Source: Apricaphanius iberus (lineage: Eukaryota; Chordata; Actinopteri; Cyprinodontiformes; Aphaniidae). Taken from it: a stretch of DNA of 64,000 bases. The stretch spans positions 868,001 to 932,000 of the forward strand of contig JAPXFQ010002128.1 in NCBI GenBank assembly GCA_028564705.1. The letters run 5' to 3'. Below the pieces are notes generated by a model. That model saw only the letters and a list, made by a program, of their open reading frames with translations, did not search any database and had not been told where the DNA came from. The number at the start of each line of letters is the position of its first letter. Within the stretch, counting starts at the first letter, position 1. Below are positions 15,401 through 25,589 of this stretch, in pieces. The position numbers and the translations under genes were made by a program.

Positions 15401-16700
15401 AAATTAGCCATGTTATGGTATAGGATGCAGGGTCCAAAGGTTATAAAAGAAAGTACTGTCAGTTTATTTCATAAAAAAAAATTGTTATTGCATCTTTCTT
15501 TTGCTTGATTTCATATGATAAATATCATAAAACAGTACATTACCAAATAGTTACTCAGTACTTACAAAACATTTTAGCCAAATACCTTTTAACTCTTACT
15601 ACAGGAAAGTTTATGGCTACCCTACCCACCACTGCCGAGCTTTAAATATCTTATGGGTCACTCTTCAATTTATCATCCAGAAAAATTTAAAATGGAGTCT
15701 GATCCAACTACAAACCTACCAAGACATGGCCATCCACCTAAACTGACAGGCAGAGTAAATATCGGTAATCAGAATAGGGGCAAAGGCCTGTGGCAGACGG
15801 ATAGGCTCCAGGTACCCACAGCCTGAGTTAATGTACACTCATAAAAGCTTTGAGCATATGCACGCATATCGTTTCGCAAGAAACTGTACACTGACGTATG
15901 CTGCCGAAACACTGAGGATGTTGAGCTGCTTGATCTAACTTTACTCACCTGTACAGACTTGTAGGTGGTGATGAATGGAAGCATTAGGTGGAAACCCGGG
16001 CCACTGGTGGTAGTGAGAAGCGCTCCTCCCCTGGGATACACAGGTATGACAAATTAAGAGCAACATTCCTGTGGAAAAGACTGCTTATTTACAGACTGAT
16101 GAATAATATTGATAACTTGCAGGGTTGGTTACATTTTGGAGATAAGAACTTGCTCACAGATAATATGGGGATTAGCTTCTATTCAGCTGCTCTGTGAATC
16201 TAAAGGTTAAAACGGAGGACATATTCCATTCCTAGTCAACCAGCTCCAGTGGAAACAAGATAAGAGACAATTCCCAGACAAATATTACAAAAGCAACTTT
16301 ACAACATGTGCCAAATCTAACGTGGATCTGGAGATGTGTGTTTCTGTAAACATTCCACCGAACCACAGCAGTGATAAAGTTTATTCGATCTAGCATACTG
16401 CAGAACCAAGGCATGTCTGTGCTGGCGATAATGATTTGCCTAAAAGCACAGCTCAGTTGGCATGTTGAGTAACCCTAATGCCAGGCTATTTATTTAGAGT
16501 TTCCACTGTTCAACTGCTCCAAACAAAGACTCACATCATCAAACATACAGCGTCTTGGGGCAACAAAAAAAAAAAGTGATCCTTGAGGCTCACCTGTAGT
16601 ACACTCCAGTATGTCCTTCATCAATTTTGTGGACAGAGGCCAGCAGTGCTGCTCCTCCAAGAGCAACAATTATGGAGAAGATGGCCCCCCACTGAGCCAT
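3355..16700 (-). CDS. erlin2: erlin2, ER lipid-raft SPFH protein (first six coding exons; gene continues past position 1)
   Basis: Erlin-2 is an ER-membrane SPFH/prohibitin-domain protein. It assembles with erlin-1 into large ring-like complexes that recruit RNF170 to degrade activated IP3 receptors, and it helps restrain SREBP signalling (family knowledge). Six exons (16594-16700, 15949-16030, 7055-7101, 6833-6894, 6615-6740, 3355-3428) join in frame to give residues 1-166 (498 nt). Seen: an MAQ start and a hydrophobic signal-anchor at about residues 4-23; the motif [15 protein letters not shown] at the start of the SPFH domain; [26 protein letters not shown]; the glycosylation sequon Asn106-Phe-Thr; and [11 protein letters not shown] at the end. 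The MAQ start and the TSMAPG segment favour erlin2 over erlin1. Residue 139 is Gly where the family has Glu (YIELF). The coiled-coil and oligomerisation exons are not in the window. Confidence 0.95.
4453..5790 (+). mobile_element. Tc1/mariner-type DNA transposon, inactive
   Basis: A 1.34-kb element. The left end CAGTTGTGGCCAAAAGTTTT mirrors the right end AAAACTTTTGGCCACAACTG, with TA at both flanks. The inverted repeats extend inward (ATTAGTTTTCACAAAGTTTG on the left; its complement at 5735-5755). It lies in erlin2 intron 5, in the opposite orientation to the gene. Confidence 0.9.
4650..5612 (+). pseudogene. Tc1-like transposase pseudogene
   Basis: It starts at ATG 4650 in a good Kozak context (ACCATGG). 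An N-terminal helix-turn-helix part ([18 protein letters not shown], then the GRPRK hinge at 4815-4830) reads to about 4952. After a disruption, the catalytic part reads from about 5059 to 5499. The first catalytic Asp region reads VIFSHEASF followed by a stop (Asp to His). The second reads [10 protein letters not shown] (Asp to Asn). The third, [11 protein letters not shown], keeps its Glu. The frame is lost near 5499. It cannot encode an active DDE enzyme. Confidence 0.85.
5806..6057 (+). mobile_element. tRNA-derived SINE
   Basis: The head resembles a tRNA with an A-box TGGCTCAGTGGTAGAG and a B-box GGTTCGATTCC, giving an internal RNA polymerase III promoter. The tail has CTGGGCAAGGCACTTAACC, then AAAGCGCTTTGAGTGGTC and AAGCGCTATATAA, typical of abundant fish SINEs. 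It abuts the right end of the Tc1 element. Confidence 0.85.
6615..6740 (-). CDS. erlin2: erlin2 coding exon 5
   Basis: 126 bp encoding [19 protein letters not shown] and on to YIGLF. It carries the conserved Asn106 glycosylation sequon. Acceptor CTCTGCAG, donor TTTG|GTGAGT. Gly139 replaces the usual Glu. Confidence 0.95.
6833..6894 (-). CDS. erlin2: erlin2 coding exon 4
   Basis: 62 bp encoding [20 protein letters not shown]. Acceptor TGTCAG, donor GCAG|GTACAG, ending in phase 1. Confidence 0.93.
7055..7101 (-). CDS. erlin2: erlin2 coding exon 3
   Basis: A 47-bp microexon-sized exon encoding [15 protein letters not shown]. Acceptor CTGCAG, donor ACAAG|GTGGGT, ending in phase 2. It follows an 8.8-kb intron. 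Confidence 0.93.
7920..8225. repeat. unclassified interspersed repeat in erlin2 intron 2
   Basis: It begins AAAGACCCACTCTGTAACTTTTAC, a style of MITE end, and runs up to the hAT boundary. No coding potential was seen. Confidence 0.25.
8231..9770 (+). mobile_element. broken hAT transposon with BED-finger and transposase remnants
   Basis: It starts with a hAT-like end (TAGTGATGGG at about 8233). At 8374-8530 is a remnant of a BED-type N-terminus ([19 protein letters not shown]). At 9585-9660 is a second remnant ([18 protein letters not shown]), which resembles the internal hAT segment. Both are in the same orientation. About 0.9 kb of unrelated repeat lies between them, and no continuous frame remains. 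It lies in erlin2 intron 2. Confidence 0.6.
9780..11640. other. erlin2 intron 2: no gene recognised
   Basis: AT-rich sequence with short (TA)n near 9791-9810. There are no conserved exons or transposon ends that I can support. Confidence 0.4.
11650..11850 (+). mobile_element. SINE tail fragment
   Basis: CCCCAAGGCAGCTGCAGC, GGTGAATGGGTGAATGTAG and AAAGCGCTTTGTGGTCCTC match the body and tail style of the SINE at 5806-6057. No tRNA-like head is present. Confidence 0.6.
12705..13190 (+). mobile_element. DNA transposon remnant with start of a RecQ-like ORF
   Basis: Imperfect terminal repeats (AGCTAGTCTGGGTGCC on the left; its rough complement GGCTATGTCAGGCTAG on the right) flank a segment reading [20 protein letters not shown] from 12918. 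This resembles the start of a RecQ-helicase-like ORF found repeatedly in fish genomes. It soon runs into stops. The assignment is by resemblance only. Confidence 0.35.
13245..14296 (+). repeat. MITE copy, TAAAGYCYAGTTTATAC family, with internal insertion
   Basis: 13245-13400 (TTTGGGCACTAGTTGCTTTA...) and 14090-14296 (ending AAGTATAAACTAGGCTTTA) align by eye with 63110-63513. About 0.6 kb of unrelated AT-rich sequence separates the halves, and the left terminus is missing. Confidence 0.6.
14690..15080. repeat. MITE copy related to the 61.9-kb element
   Basis: The right end AATTACCAAGAGGTTCCAAA followed by AGTGGAAAGGGCC is a degenerate complement of the left end of the element at 61895-62398. 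The interior (TTATAAACTGCCTCGCTAGC...; AGTTACAACCAATCA) also matches that copy. The left end is not clear. Confidence 0.5.
15640..15765 (+). mobile_element. short Tc1-family transposase fragment
   Basis: ACAAACCTACCAAGACATGG and CCATCCACCTAAACTGACAG correspond to the N-terminal DNA-binding region of a fish Tc1-like transposase gene. There are no ends and no open frame. It lies in erlin2 intron 2, just left of exon 2. Confidence 0.5.
15949..16030 (-). CDS. erlin2: erlin2 coding exon 2
   Basis: 82 bp, acceptor CCCAG and donor CAG|GTGAGT. It encodes the SPFH segment [19 protein letters not shown] through KSVQ, nearly identical to erlin2 of other vertebrates. Confidence 0.95.
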
Positions 16701-16702
16701 CT
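16594..16702 (-). CDS. erlin2: erlin2 coding exon 1
   Basis: The ATG is at 16700-16698, two bases after a TTTGCAG acceptor, so a non-coding exon must lie upstream. It encodes 35 residues including the membrane anchor and ends TACTACAG|GTGAGC in phase 2. Confidence 0.93.
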
Positions 16703-17038
16703 CTGCAAACAGATGAGAGACAGCATGAGGAAAAGAGCAGACAGACTTTTAGGACAACTCTTCACCAAGTGACGGTGAAACTTTCCCACCGAACCAGCCA
16801 GGTAGCAGTGATCGCTCCAACCCTGCAGGGCTGGCTTCTTGCTCACTGGGTTATCTCCTAACAGGCCAGGCTTTGCAGGGCATTAGCAGGGACTCCAACC
16901 CCAGCCTACACTTAAAGAGGATTGAGATTAAACCACAGAAACACAACCTGTGTCGACAGAGCTGCACCAAGGAATAGGTAATTATGTGATCAGTTAGGGC
17001 CCCCTCCTGGACTGGAGAAAAGCAGCAAGATTTACTAA

Positions 17039-18951
17039 TAGGGATGTGTATTGGCAAGAATCTGGCAATACCATTTCTATCCCCAGTGATGTGCCTGAAC
17101 GAGTTCAAAATGAATTCATTCACATTTTTAGTGAACGTGAACTGAACTCGCTCACTTTTTGGTCTGATGAACGTTATTATGAACGCAATCATTCTGGTCT
17201 TTGTGAACGGCACTATCTCGCACTTCATTTTTTTTTAAGTGATGCCAGATTTCATTTGAGCCTTCCTGACAAAAGTCCAGCAAAAGCCATGGTATTTAAA
17301 ACGGGGGAAAATATCAAATCTGGCAACCCTTGTCATCAAGTCGCAACGCATATGCTTCCAGTGTCAAACTGCATGTGACCATCAAAAATATTTTTCGACA
17401 AGGTTAGTGATGATCCAGGTGGGAAAATTCTTTACATCTTGCATCAACAACGTCAACAGCAAACTTGAAACATAAAGCATCCATTCAAAGTACGTAAAAG
17501 TCATAAAAAATAAATTAAATACATTAAGAGACACAGAAACGATGTACCAGAACAAAACAAAATCTTCTACCACTCAAAACCAGATGCGGTGTTACAGTAG
17601 GAGCAGCTCTGCTGTCTTCATGTACCAGCCGCAGCTGGACAACCTGAATATTGTTGGAGACCTGCAGCCTTCAAGAAAATAGGAATGTCCCCACTTTCAT
17701 AAACTTAAAGTGACAGTGTGTAGTTTTTGCAGTACATCTTTGAAAATAGCCATTAAAATATTATGCAATAATAATTGCGTAAAGCACATTAAAAATATTG
17801 GCGATACTGTAAAATATGACTTAAAAATATTAGATGACGTCTTTATTTCTACAAGAGCCCGGACGGACAAAGCGCACGGAACACCCGCGTTATTAAAACA
17901 TTGATTTACCCTCAAAAATGCAAAAACGTTTCGCCATAAATACATTTTTACCTCTTCGCTAGTTCCAAGCGATGAAAGAGAGACTGACGTGCTCGTCATG
18001 TTGTTCCAATTAGATAATTCTCAGGGAATTAAGAGTTTGAAAACAGCACTGGTTGGACCTCCGTTGTTGAGTTTCTTACTCGAAGAAACAGATACCGCAT
18101 GCTTGTGATAATTTAGGTATGCACTGCCCCCTACTGGCCGAAAGTTACACACTGTGCCTTTAAGGAATTGCAACCTTCCTCATTAATTTGGGCTAATTGT
18201 CGCTGTTTATAACTCAAGTTCAATAATTGTTCTTTGGGCAAACAAGTAAATAAATCAATTTACAGAAACTGAAAACTGAATTAATGTTTAAATGTTTTGC
18301 ACTTTGAATATTGCACTATGATGATGTACAACCTTAGTTTCCTATCCCAGCATGGTTTCTACCTCAGATTGTTTAATAATTCCCCAAAAAACAAAATAAA
18401 AAGTAGGGAAAGACTGATATTTGTTTTTTTTACATGTATCAGCATCGGCAGCTGCGTTCGCCGATAGTTTTTTTCCCAACATTATGGCACACTGCACTTT
18501 ATTATGCTGCTTACTCGTTTCTACTGTATGCAATAGTGAAGGCCTAATTATTGTTTGTATGCTTAAAATGTATTTTCAGAATCTTAAAGCAGATTTTCAG
18601 CACTGAATGCCAACATTGTAAGGGAAATAGCTCGCCGCAAAATTATGGGGAAAAAAAGAAAAAATTTGAGTCATTTAATTTTTCAAGCTGTGAACTTTGT
18701 TTAAAAAATTTGAATTATGAACTATGAACTGAACTAGTTCATTTTAAAATCTATGAACGTGTTTTATACCTGAAGGTGAAAACAACCACCAACTACCAAT
18801 CAGACTTTTAACTTTATGACAGAAACTTTCATTATTAATTTAAGTTCTTAGAAAATTAAAAATTTATATTTTGCTTTTTAATACCTTGATACAATATTGT
18901 GAGATAAAATGCTGCGGCATATTTGCATATGGATATTTTCCTACATCTCTA
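17039..18951. mobile_element. 1.9-kb non-autonomous hAT element with perfect 8-bp target duplication
   Basis: The ends TAGGGATGT and ACATCTCTA are inverted repeats (one mismatch). Identical 8-bp direct repeats TTTACTAA flank it at 17031-17038 and 18952-18959, the hallmark of hAT transposition. A TTAA-flanked MITE is nested inside at 17709-18159. No transposase frame is present. It lies in the erlin2 5' UTR intron. Confidence 0.8.
17709..18159. mobile_element. TTAA-target MITE, copy 1
   Basis: The ends AGTGACAGTGTGTAG and TTACACACTGTGCCT are inverted repeats. TTAA flanks both sides (17705-17708 and 18160-18163), as for piggyBac- or Kolobok-type elements. It is about 451 bp with no ORF. A second copy is at 41727-42229. 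Confidence 0.82.
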
Positions 18952-18959
18952 TTTACTAA

Positions 18960-20030
18960 TTCATCTGTTATTTAGATAAATAACTCAAAAAAGTATCATT
19001 AATTATGTATAATGCTAATGTATTTATTTCAGCAGCATCAGCAGATAACAGCAAGGCTTAGCAAACTACAGCAAAGTCAATGTGTTTCATCATCTGACAC
19101 GAAGCAAACTGGATTAAGGGATGTTAGTGACTAGGGTGTAAGAAAATACTGATTCGGGGATAAATCCCAGTATTATGACATTGTATCTGTATTGTATTTT
19201 TATTTAGATTTCACTTTCTACACCTTTAATGGAACCATTAATGATGACAATGATAATTTATGTAGTAAAATTAAAGGTTCTACTTGTAGTTGGTGGCTGA
19301 TTTCACCTTCTTCATTCCAGTGGATCAACTAGAGCTAGCAATAAATTGTATGTGTTATGTATGAAACAGATTGGAATGTGTAGAATGCTGTCATAGTTCT
19401 TGTACAGTTATATTCAGATTCAAACATCACAATACATACTCTTACTGCTAGAATATACCAACTGACTGACTCACTATTTTTAATGCACAGTAAAACACAC
19501 AATCAGTCCTTCTTCCTGAACATTATGTATATATTTTTCTCTTCTGTAAAATATTTTGAGTGAGATTTTGAACAAGTCAGCATACTTTTTTGTTGTTTAC
19601 ACATTTGTCATTTTTTTGGCTGCCACTGTTAAGACCAAGTTTCCTCTGGTGGGACTTTTAAAGGAATTTGCTATTCTAGTCTTCTATTCTACTCATAGTA
19701 TCACAGTATGTATTGTCTTTTCCTGTATTGTGATCCACATTGTATCAGCTAATTATTGCCAATACACGTCCCTATTGGTGTTTAACAGAGGCGTTTAACT
19801 CCAGGGCTCAAGTTCTGTTAGGTTTGGATGCGTCTCTGCTCCAACAGAGCTGATTCAAATGATCCAACTACCACCTCAGCATGGCAAAGTTCTGCCCAAC
19901 CCTGCTAACAAGCGGTCAGGCGTGATGAACCAGGGAAAGAACTAAATTATGCAGGGTACAACTACTCTAAAATATACACAAAAGTACTACTGTTTTAGAA
20001 GTACTAGCCTAACTAACTGCTAGTATTTTT
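18960..20030. other. erlin2 5' intron: no feature recognised
   Basis: AT-rich unique-looking sequence. I see no exon with flanking splice signals and no transposon ends. Confidence 0.4.
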
Positions 20031-20040
20031 CTATTTTCCT

Positions 20041-20127
20041 ATTATATATATATATATTTTTTTTTCTATTATACATATTTTTATTCTATTACTAGCCTAA
20101 CTAACTGCTAGTATTTTTCTATTTTCC

Positions 20128-20178
<51 letters not shown>

Positions 20179-20215
20179 GATATATATTTTTTTTCTATTA
20201 TACATACCCCCCCCC
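20041..20215. repeat. duplicated segment with (TA)n microsatellite
   Basis: The phrase ACTAGCCTAACTAACTGCTA followed by TTTTTCTATTTTCC occurs twice (about 20004 and 20091). Each copy leads into a TA run, the second about 20 units long (20130-20172). This suggests a local tandem duplication. Confidence 0.75.
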
Positions 20216-21058
20216 CAAAAAAAATAAATAATTAACAGTCCTGCTATTTTTCCTTTATTATTACCATATTAAGGAGAAATATGAATGAGGAAAACAAGGT
20301 CAACACTACACGGAAAATTAGAGGTAAGAATACAAATTACTTTCTGGGCCAAAGCTTGTCCAAATGTCGTGAAATAATCAGAGATACACATTATCTTCAT
20401 CCAGGCTGAGCAGAGGGTGGCTGAGGAGCAACGTCAGCTTTGATTAGTAAGGATTTGTAAATGCAATCTGGTGGAGCTTAAGGTAGTATAAGGTCTTTAT
20501 TCTAGCAGATGTTTTACATCACCCTGTGCATTCCTACCTACATATTTAAAATAAAAAACAACGATGTTTTGTCGGAATCGTTTTGTTTTGCTTTATCTAG
20601 CTAGTTGTTTTGGAGTACAGCTTTATATCAGGAGTTTAGTTCCAAGCTGAAAAGTTTTACACAGCCTTGAGGGATTTTCTTTAAAGCCAAAATGATTGTG
20701 GGACAGTAAACCTTTAGATAAAAGCTCAACAGTGTGGGAGGGGGGAAACATTCACTGGTCAGGATTCGTATGATAAATGAATGAAAGGGTTTAAGGATAG
20801 TAGCATTCACGGCTACCAGCGTTAGCAGCATAAAAGGCCCGTTTATTGCTGTCACCTGTTCGGATATTCTATTGGCAGACGTGTTGTGAAATGTCAACTA
20901 AAAAAGGTGTGAAACCCAATAGTAATGCATGTTTTATTTTACCTCCGGGTTACGTTTTAACAAAGCAGCGCAATCGAGGCGCGTTTCGTTAAAATGAGCC
21001 CATTTCTGTCATGTTTAAGAAGTACGCAGAAAGCAGCAGGTTTATGAATTCGTCTTAC

Positions 21059-21180
21059 CTGTAATTTGATGTGAAAACAGCAGACAGCATACAGGAAGTA
21101 CCTTTTCCTGATCTGTTCTTCTCTAGACCTATCAGGATGTGCAGTGTTGCATTAGCGCCCCTTGTCGGTGACAATCATGG
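21059..21180 (-). promoter_or_regulatory. erlin2: probable erlin2 non-coding first exon and proximal promoter
   Basis: The first erlin2 coding exon starts with a splice acceptor two bases before the ATG, so a 5' UTR exon is required. On the minus strand a full-consensus donor TTACAG|GTAAGA ends at 21059. An ETS-type site ACAGGAAGT lies at 21091-21099, and short CpG-containing stretches lie nearby (20960-20990, 21150-21190). No TATA box is evident, which suits a broadly expressed gene. The exon's 5' limit is a guess. Confidence 0.42.
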
Positions 21181-21902
21181 AACGTCTCCGAACATCCCAG
21201 TGACATTCACTCATCCTGGAACCGAATGTCAAAATAATTACAGTTTTTTACTTGCATTTATAAACGGTGCAGGGAATCGACATCGTATTGCAACATCATG
21301 GTTTTAAAAATAAAAAAAAAGGCAAAATTCTGCTTGTATGGTTTAGTTTAACATTAGGCTATATGCCATCAGATCCCAACAGTGCCCTTAAAACTCTTTG
21401 AAATGAATGTACTTTTGCAATAGGAATATCTTTATATATTTCTTAACATTGATTTATATTCATAAATTGTGTTTGTGTGTTATTTTGATTGCAAGAATGA
21501 GAGTGTTGTATACGTAGTCGATTATATAAATCAGTGTATAAAAGATGTACATAAATCAATATATAGATAAACTATGTTAAATGTTCCTCATAAGTTGTTT
21601 ACTGATCACAGACTTTTCAGAGCCAACTACAAGCTTCTGTCACAGTTCTGGCCAGGATATCTGACTCCTCCTTTTGCTGGATTTGAAGTTTAAACCAAGA
21701 ATATTACACACATTTTCCACAGAATTGAAAACTGGGCTTTGAAGCATCCTTTTAGAAGTTTAACGTTAACCTGCTTTATCCACTCCAAGACCTATATCTA
21801 GCCTTCTCCATTATTTAATGTCTGTCATTCTCCTGTAGAATTAGTGAGTTATGTCCAACTTTCAAGCATCTAGCTGTTGGATGGAGGAAAGTTGAACATT
21901 TT

Positions 21903-22190
21903 TCAATTCAAAGTATTTTATTAAACACAGTAGGATATTCTGTTTAATTCTAACTCATAAATCATTTTCTTCAAAGAGTTGTTGTAGATATTGATGGCTG
22001 TACACTCAGAAATAGATGTATGAGAGAAGAACATTTTTGTTCTTTGCATTTTGCCTGGCCCCAATCGTCATCAAATGAAACAGTGCTGGGAGATTTCTTC
22101 AGATAGGTTGTTTGTTGACTCAGCACAAGTGTTAGTGTGCTATGTTCATCTCTGCAAGGTGATTTACAGAATGCTCTGGAATTGAACAAA
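21903..22190 (-). mobile_element. LINE 3' end fragment (CR1/Rex1-like)
   Basis: On the minus strand the reading includes TAINIYNNSLKK and a stop, followed by an AATAAAATACTTTG tail. It resembles the C-terminus and tail of the longer minus-strand LINE that starts at 22546. Confidence 0.55.
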
Positions 22191-22599
22191 AGTTTTAAAG
22201 ATGTGCAGTTTCAGGATAAAGTGCTTCAGCGTGTGTCTGCTATATCTGTCAGCAGTGACCAAAAGGCATTTGAGGATGTTTTTGTAGAAGGCCATGTACA
22301 CACTGAAGCCATATTTATATTCTTCAAAACCAAGTACATTGTGAATTTTTATAGCTGTTGGGTGTTGTGTGGGAAACTGTTATTTCCTTGTACTTATGAC
22401 AGTCATTTGCATGCTTACTAAGTGGTAGTTGACAACGACTGGGTTCTGTTCAATTGAGGAATTTAATTAGACTTTCAAGCTCTATACACCTATTTAGTTG
22501 ATGATTTAATTTAATTTCATTTAACTTAATTTAATTCAATTAAAAAATACTTTATTGATCCCATAGGGAAATTAAGTGTTGTTGTAGCTCATTACTAAT

Positions 22600-24540
22600 T
22601 CATTTTTCAAGGAGTTGTTGTAGTACATGATGGCTTTGGGGAGAAAGGATTTCCTGTAGCAGTCTGTGTTGCAGCGAAACTGAAGAAGCCTCCGACTGAA
22701 GATACTCTGTTGCTGATAGTCTCATGAAGAAGATGCTCAGGGTTGTCCATAATCTTTTTAATTTTTATGAAGAATCCTTCATTGCATCATTATCTCCTGT
22801 TGTTCCACAGGTGTCCCCAGAACAGAACAAACCTTCGTTATCAGGTAGTTGAGCTGTTTTAAGTCCTGATGCTGCTACCCCAACAGATGATGGACAAAGA
22901 GATAACACTTTCCACCACAGAATTGTAGATGATTGCAGCATCTTGCTGCAAACCTTGAACGACCTCAGCTTCCTCAAAAAGTACAATCTGCTCTGTCCCT
23001 TTTTGTAGAATGCTTCACTGTTGATTCTCCAGTCCAGTCTATTGTCCAGGTGAACTCCGAGTTATCTGTACTCCTTAACCACTTCCACTTCTTCTCCCTT
23101 GATGGGGACAATCTTTGACTTATCCCTGTTTCTTCTGAAATCTACAATCATATCCTTTGTTTTGTTCACATTCAAGGTAAGATGATTTTTTTCCACACTA
23201 TGCCACAAAGTGGTCCACCAGCTCTCTGTATTCACCTTCTTCTCCATCTCTGATTCACCCGACAATTGCAGAGTCGTCTAAGTATTTCTGCAGATGACAG
23301 GTCTCCTTATATATACTGGATGTCTGAGGTGTACAGAGTGAAAAGAAATGGTGAGAGTACAGTCCCTTGTGGTGCTTCTGTGCTGCTGACCAGCTGGTTT
23401 GACACACAATGCTTCAGTCTCACAAACTGTGGTCTGTCAGGAAGTCATCGATCCAGCTGATTGTTTAGGCCTCCACTTGTGTCTTCAGGAGTTTTTGCCA
23501 AAGCAAATCAGACTCACCCATCAGTCATTGATGACTGATGGGTGAGTTTTGTTTGGAACTGGAACAAGGCAGGATGTCTTCCACAACACTGGAACCTTCT
23601 CCTGGGTCAGGCTAAGGTTGAAGATGTGCTGCAGAATCCCAAAGAGCTGCTCTGCAAAGGTCTTCAGGACTCTGGGGCTGACACCATCTGGACCTGCAGG
23701 CTCGTTCCGGTTCAGTTTCTCCAACTGCCTCTTCACTTGACTTATAGAGACAGGCAGATGGGAGAGTGAGATAAAGGGGGTAGCAGCATCTCCTGACTTG
23801 GTTGAAGACAAAGTTGTGGAATTATAAGAGACAGACTGAGGTGGAAGATGAAACATCTGAGGTGTGACAGGACCGGTGTGGGTCAGAGGAGAGGGGGATG
23901 TCTTTTTGGCTTGAAACAGGTCAGGAGGATAATGAGCTTGTTCCTGAACTGAACCTATTGAAGAATGTGTTCAGTTCATTGTCTCTATCAAGACTTCCAT
24001 CTATCCAGTCCTTCATGTGCTTAAAGCCTGTGATCTTTTTCATTCCAGACCCGACATCTCTGATATTGTTCCTCTGCAATTTGCTCTCCAGCTTCTTCCT
24101 GTAAGCCTCTTTGCTGTCTCTGATCTAGACTTTTAGTTGCTTCTGTATACTCCTTAATAACTCTCTATCTCCCTCCTTGAAGGCTCTTTTTTTTCTTGTT
24201 CAGCAGTTACTTCAGCTCACTAGTGATCCAGGGTTTGTTATTAGGGAAGCATCTCACTGTTCTGGAGGGGATGATGTTGTCCACACAGAAGTTTATGTAG
24301 TCAGTCACACACTCAGTCATGGCATTGGTGTCGTCTCCATTTGGCTGGCAAAGAGTGGTCCAGTTTGTGGACTCAAAACAACCCTGCAAGGCTTCTCAGC
24401 TTCCTGTGATCATTTTCTAACAGTTCTGTTTGTTGGTGGTTTACATTCAGAACAGAGAAAAACAAGATTACGAACTGATTGCACCAGAGGAGGATCCGTC
24501 TCAGTGAAGCACGTAACACTGCATTCCCGATACTGAGGCT
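22600..24540 (-). pseudogene. LINE ORF2 (reverse transcriptase) pseudogene, main part
   Basis: The longest open piece runs 23856 to 23521. It ends at KTHPSVIND, where a foldback and deletion removes the next RT motifs. Separate pieces at 24389-24207 and 23265-23062 cover the linker and thumb regions. Much of the endonuclease domain between CFTET and PNNKPWI is missing. The product would have copied LINE RNA at nicked target DNA. No intact frame remains. Confidence 0.75.
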
Positions 24541-24566
24541 GAGTCCTTGTCAGGGCTTGGAGTTAA

Positions 24567-25589
24567 AGAGACACCAAGGAACGTTTTCATGTTAATTAAT
24601 CATCTTCGTAAGTCGTTATATGGTTAAATGACTCATTCCAGGGCGAATGAAGACTCTCTCGCCCGCCCCTACTGCCTGTAGGAAGAATATCCCACTTGCA
24701 AGTTCAGTGTACCATACCCGGTGTCCTTCAGTCTCGCGAAGTTTCAGACATCGCGAGAAGCAGGATCAGTTTTCGGCACGCATCCCTAACACTGAGGCAG
24801 GCTAACAAAACCCGGCTAGCGAGTATGGCAAACTGATGGCAGAAACCCCTTGACGGAAGATGCCAAGAAAAGAAAAAGAGCTTCAGACCGAGCGAGGGCT
24901 CGAACACGCATCAATATTGGTCAAGCTTTTACCGAATGGCGAGAGCTAAAAGACAACGAAGGCTCTAAGTCGGATACAGACCTCACATTATCTCACTTAC
25001 TTTACAGATATGAGTTGAATTACAATGGCTTGCACTTTTATTTTATGTCACTAAGTCAAAGCGTATGATAATAGGGAATAATAATCACGTTGCACATATC
25101 ATGATCGAGCTACAAAAACATTTCTGACTGGGCAATGTTGGCAAATGCTACTGGTCTCATCATTACTTGTGGCCATCACACACAAATAAATTGGCTAAAG
25201 AAATAAAGCGGTGATGCAGCCGCCTATTGGCGCATCTCCGCTGCAACTGGCAGCGTAACTAGCTGCTCACTCGCTGCTCATCATAACTTGTGGCGGATCA
25301 CAACCATATGAAAAGGCTAAATAAATAAAGCGGAATGGCTGCAACAATAGGCGGCCACAAATCAATACAATAAGTATATGAATAGAATAATAATAGTAAA
25401 TGAAGCAGACCTGCAGGCGGCAACAAAGAATTCAAAAATGCAAACAAAGTAACACAATGGCCTGAGTCCGCGGGGGGGTGGCGATAAATAACAGTTCGTT
25501 TTTACGACAGTGTGTTTGAAAGCAAAATTTACTAACGGACGCTAGGGGGAGCATCGTAGAGAAAACACTCAGACTTGCCTGGTATCCCT
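24567..25589 (+). mobile_element. 1,023-bp TTAA-target DNA transposon nested in the LINE
   Basis: The ends AGAGACACCAAGG and the complement of AGGGATACCAGGC form an imperfect inverted repeat. TTAA lies on both sides (24563-24566 and 25590-25593). Removing the element and one TTAA rejoins the LINE reading as ...GNMR.LANKMD then LQALTRTQ. TTAA targets fit Kolobok or piggyBac superfamilies. It carries part of an ORF but no full transposase. Confidence 0.82.
24850..25068 (+). pseudogene. transposon-associated basic ORF fragment
   Basis: It encodes DAKKRKRASDRARARTRINI, then GQAFTEWRELKDNEGSKSDTD. This lysine/arginine-rich motif recurs in fish transposon-linked predicted proteins. No partner exons with a catalytic domain are present inside the element, so this is probably the first exon of a deleted derivative. 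Confidence 0.45.

Noticed and set aside
17046..17378. Plus-strand 110-codon frame
   Set aside because: Falls within the non-coding hAT element defined by 8-bp duplications; reading frame is probably incidental.
22137..22421. Plus-strand 94-codon frame (GDLQNALELNKSFK...)
   Set aside because: Overlaps a minus-strand LINE end, has no recognised homology and no clear splice sites.
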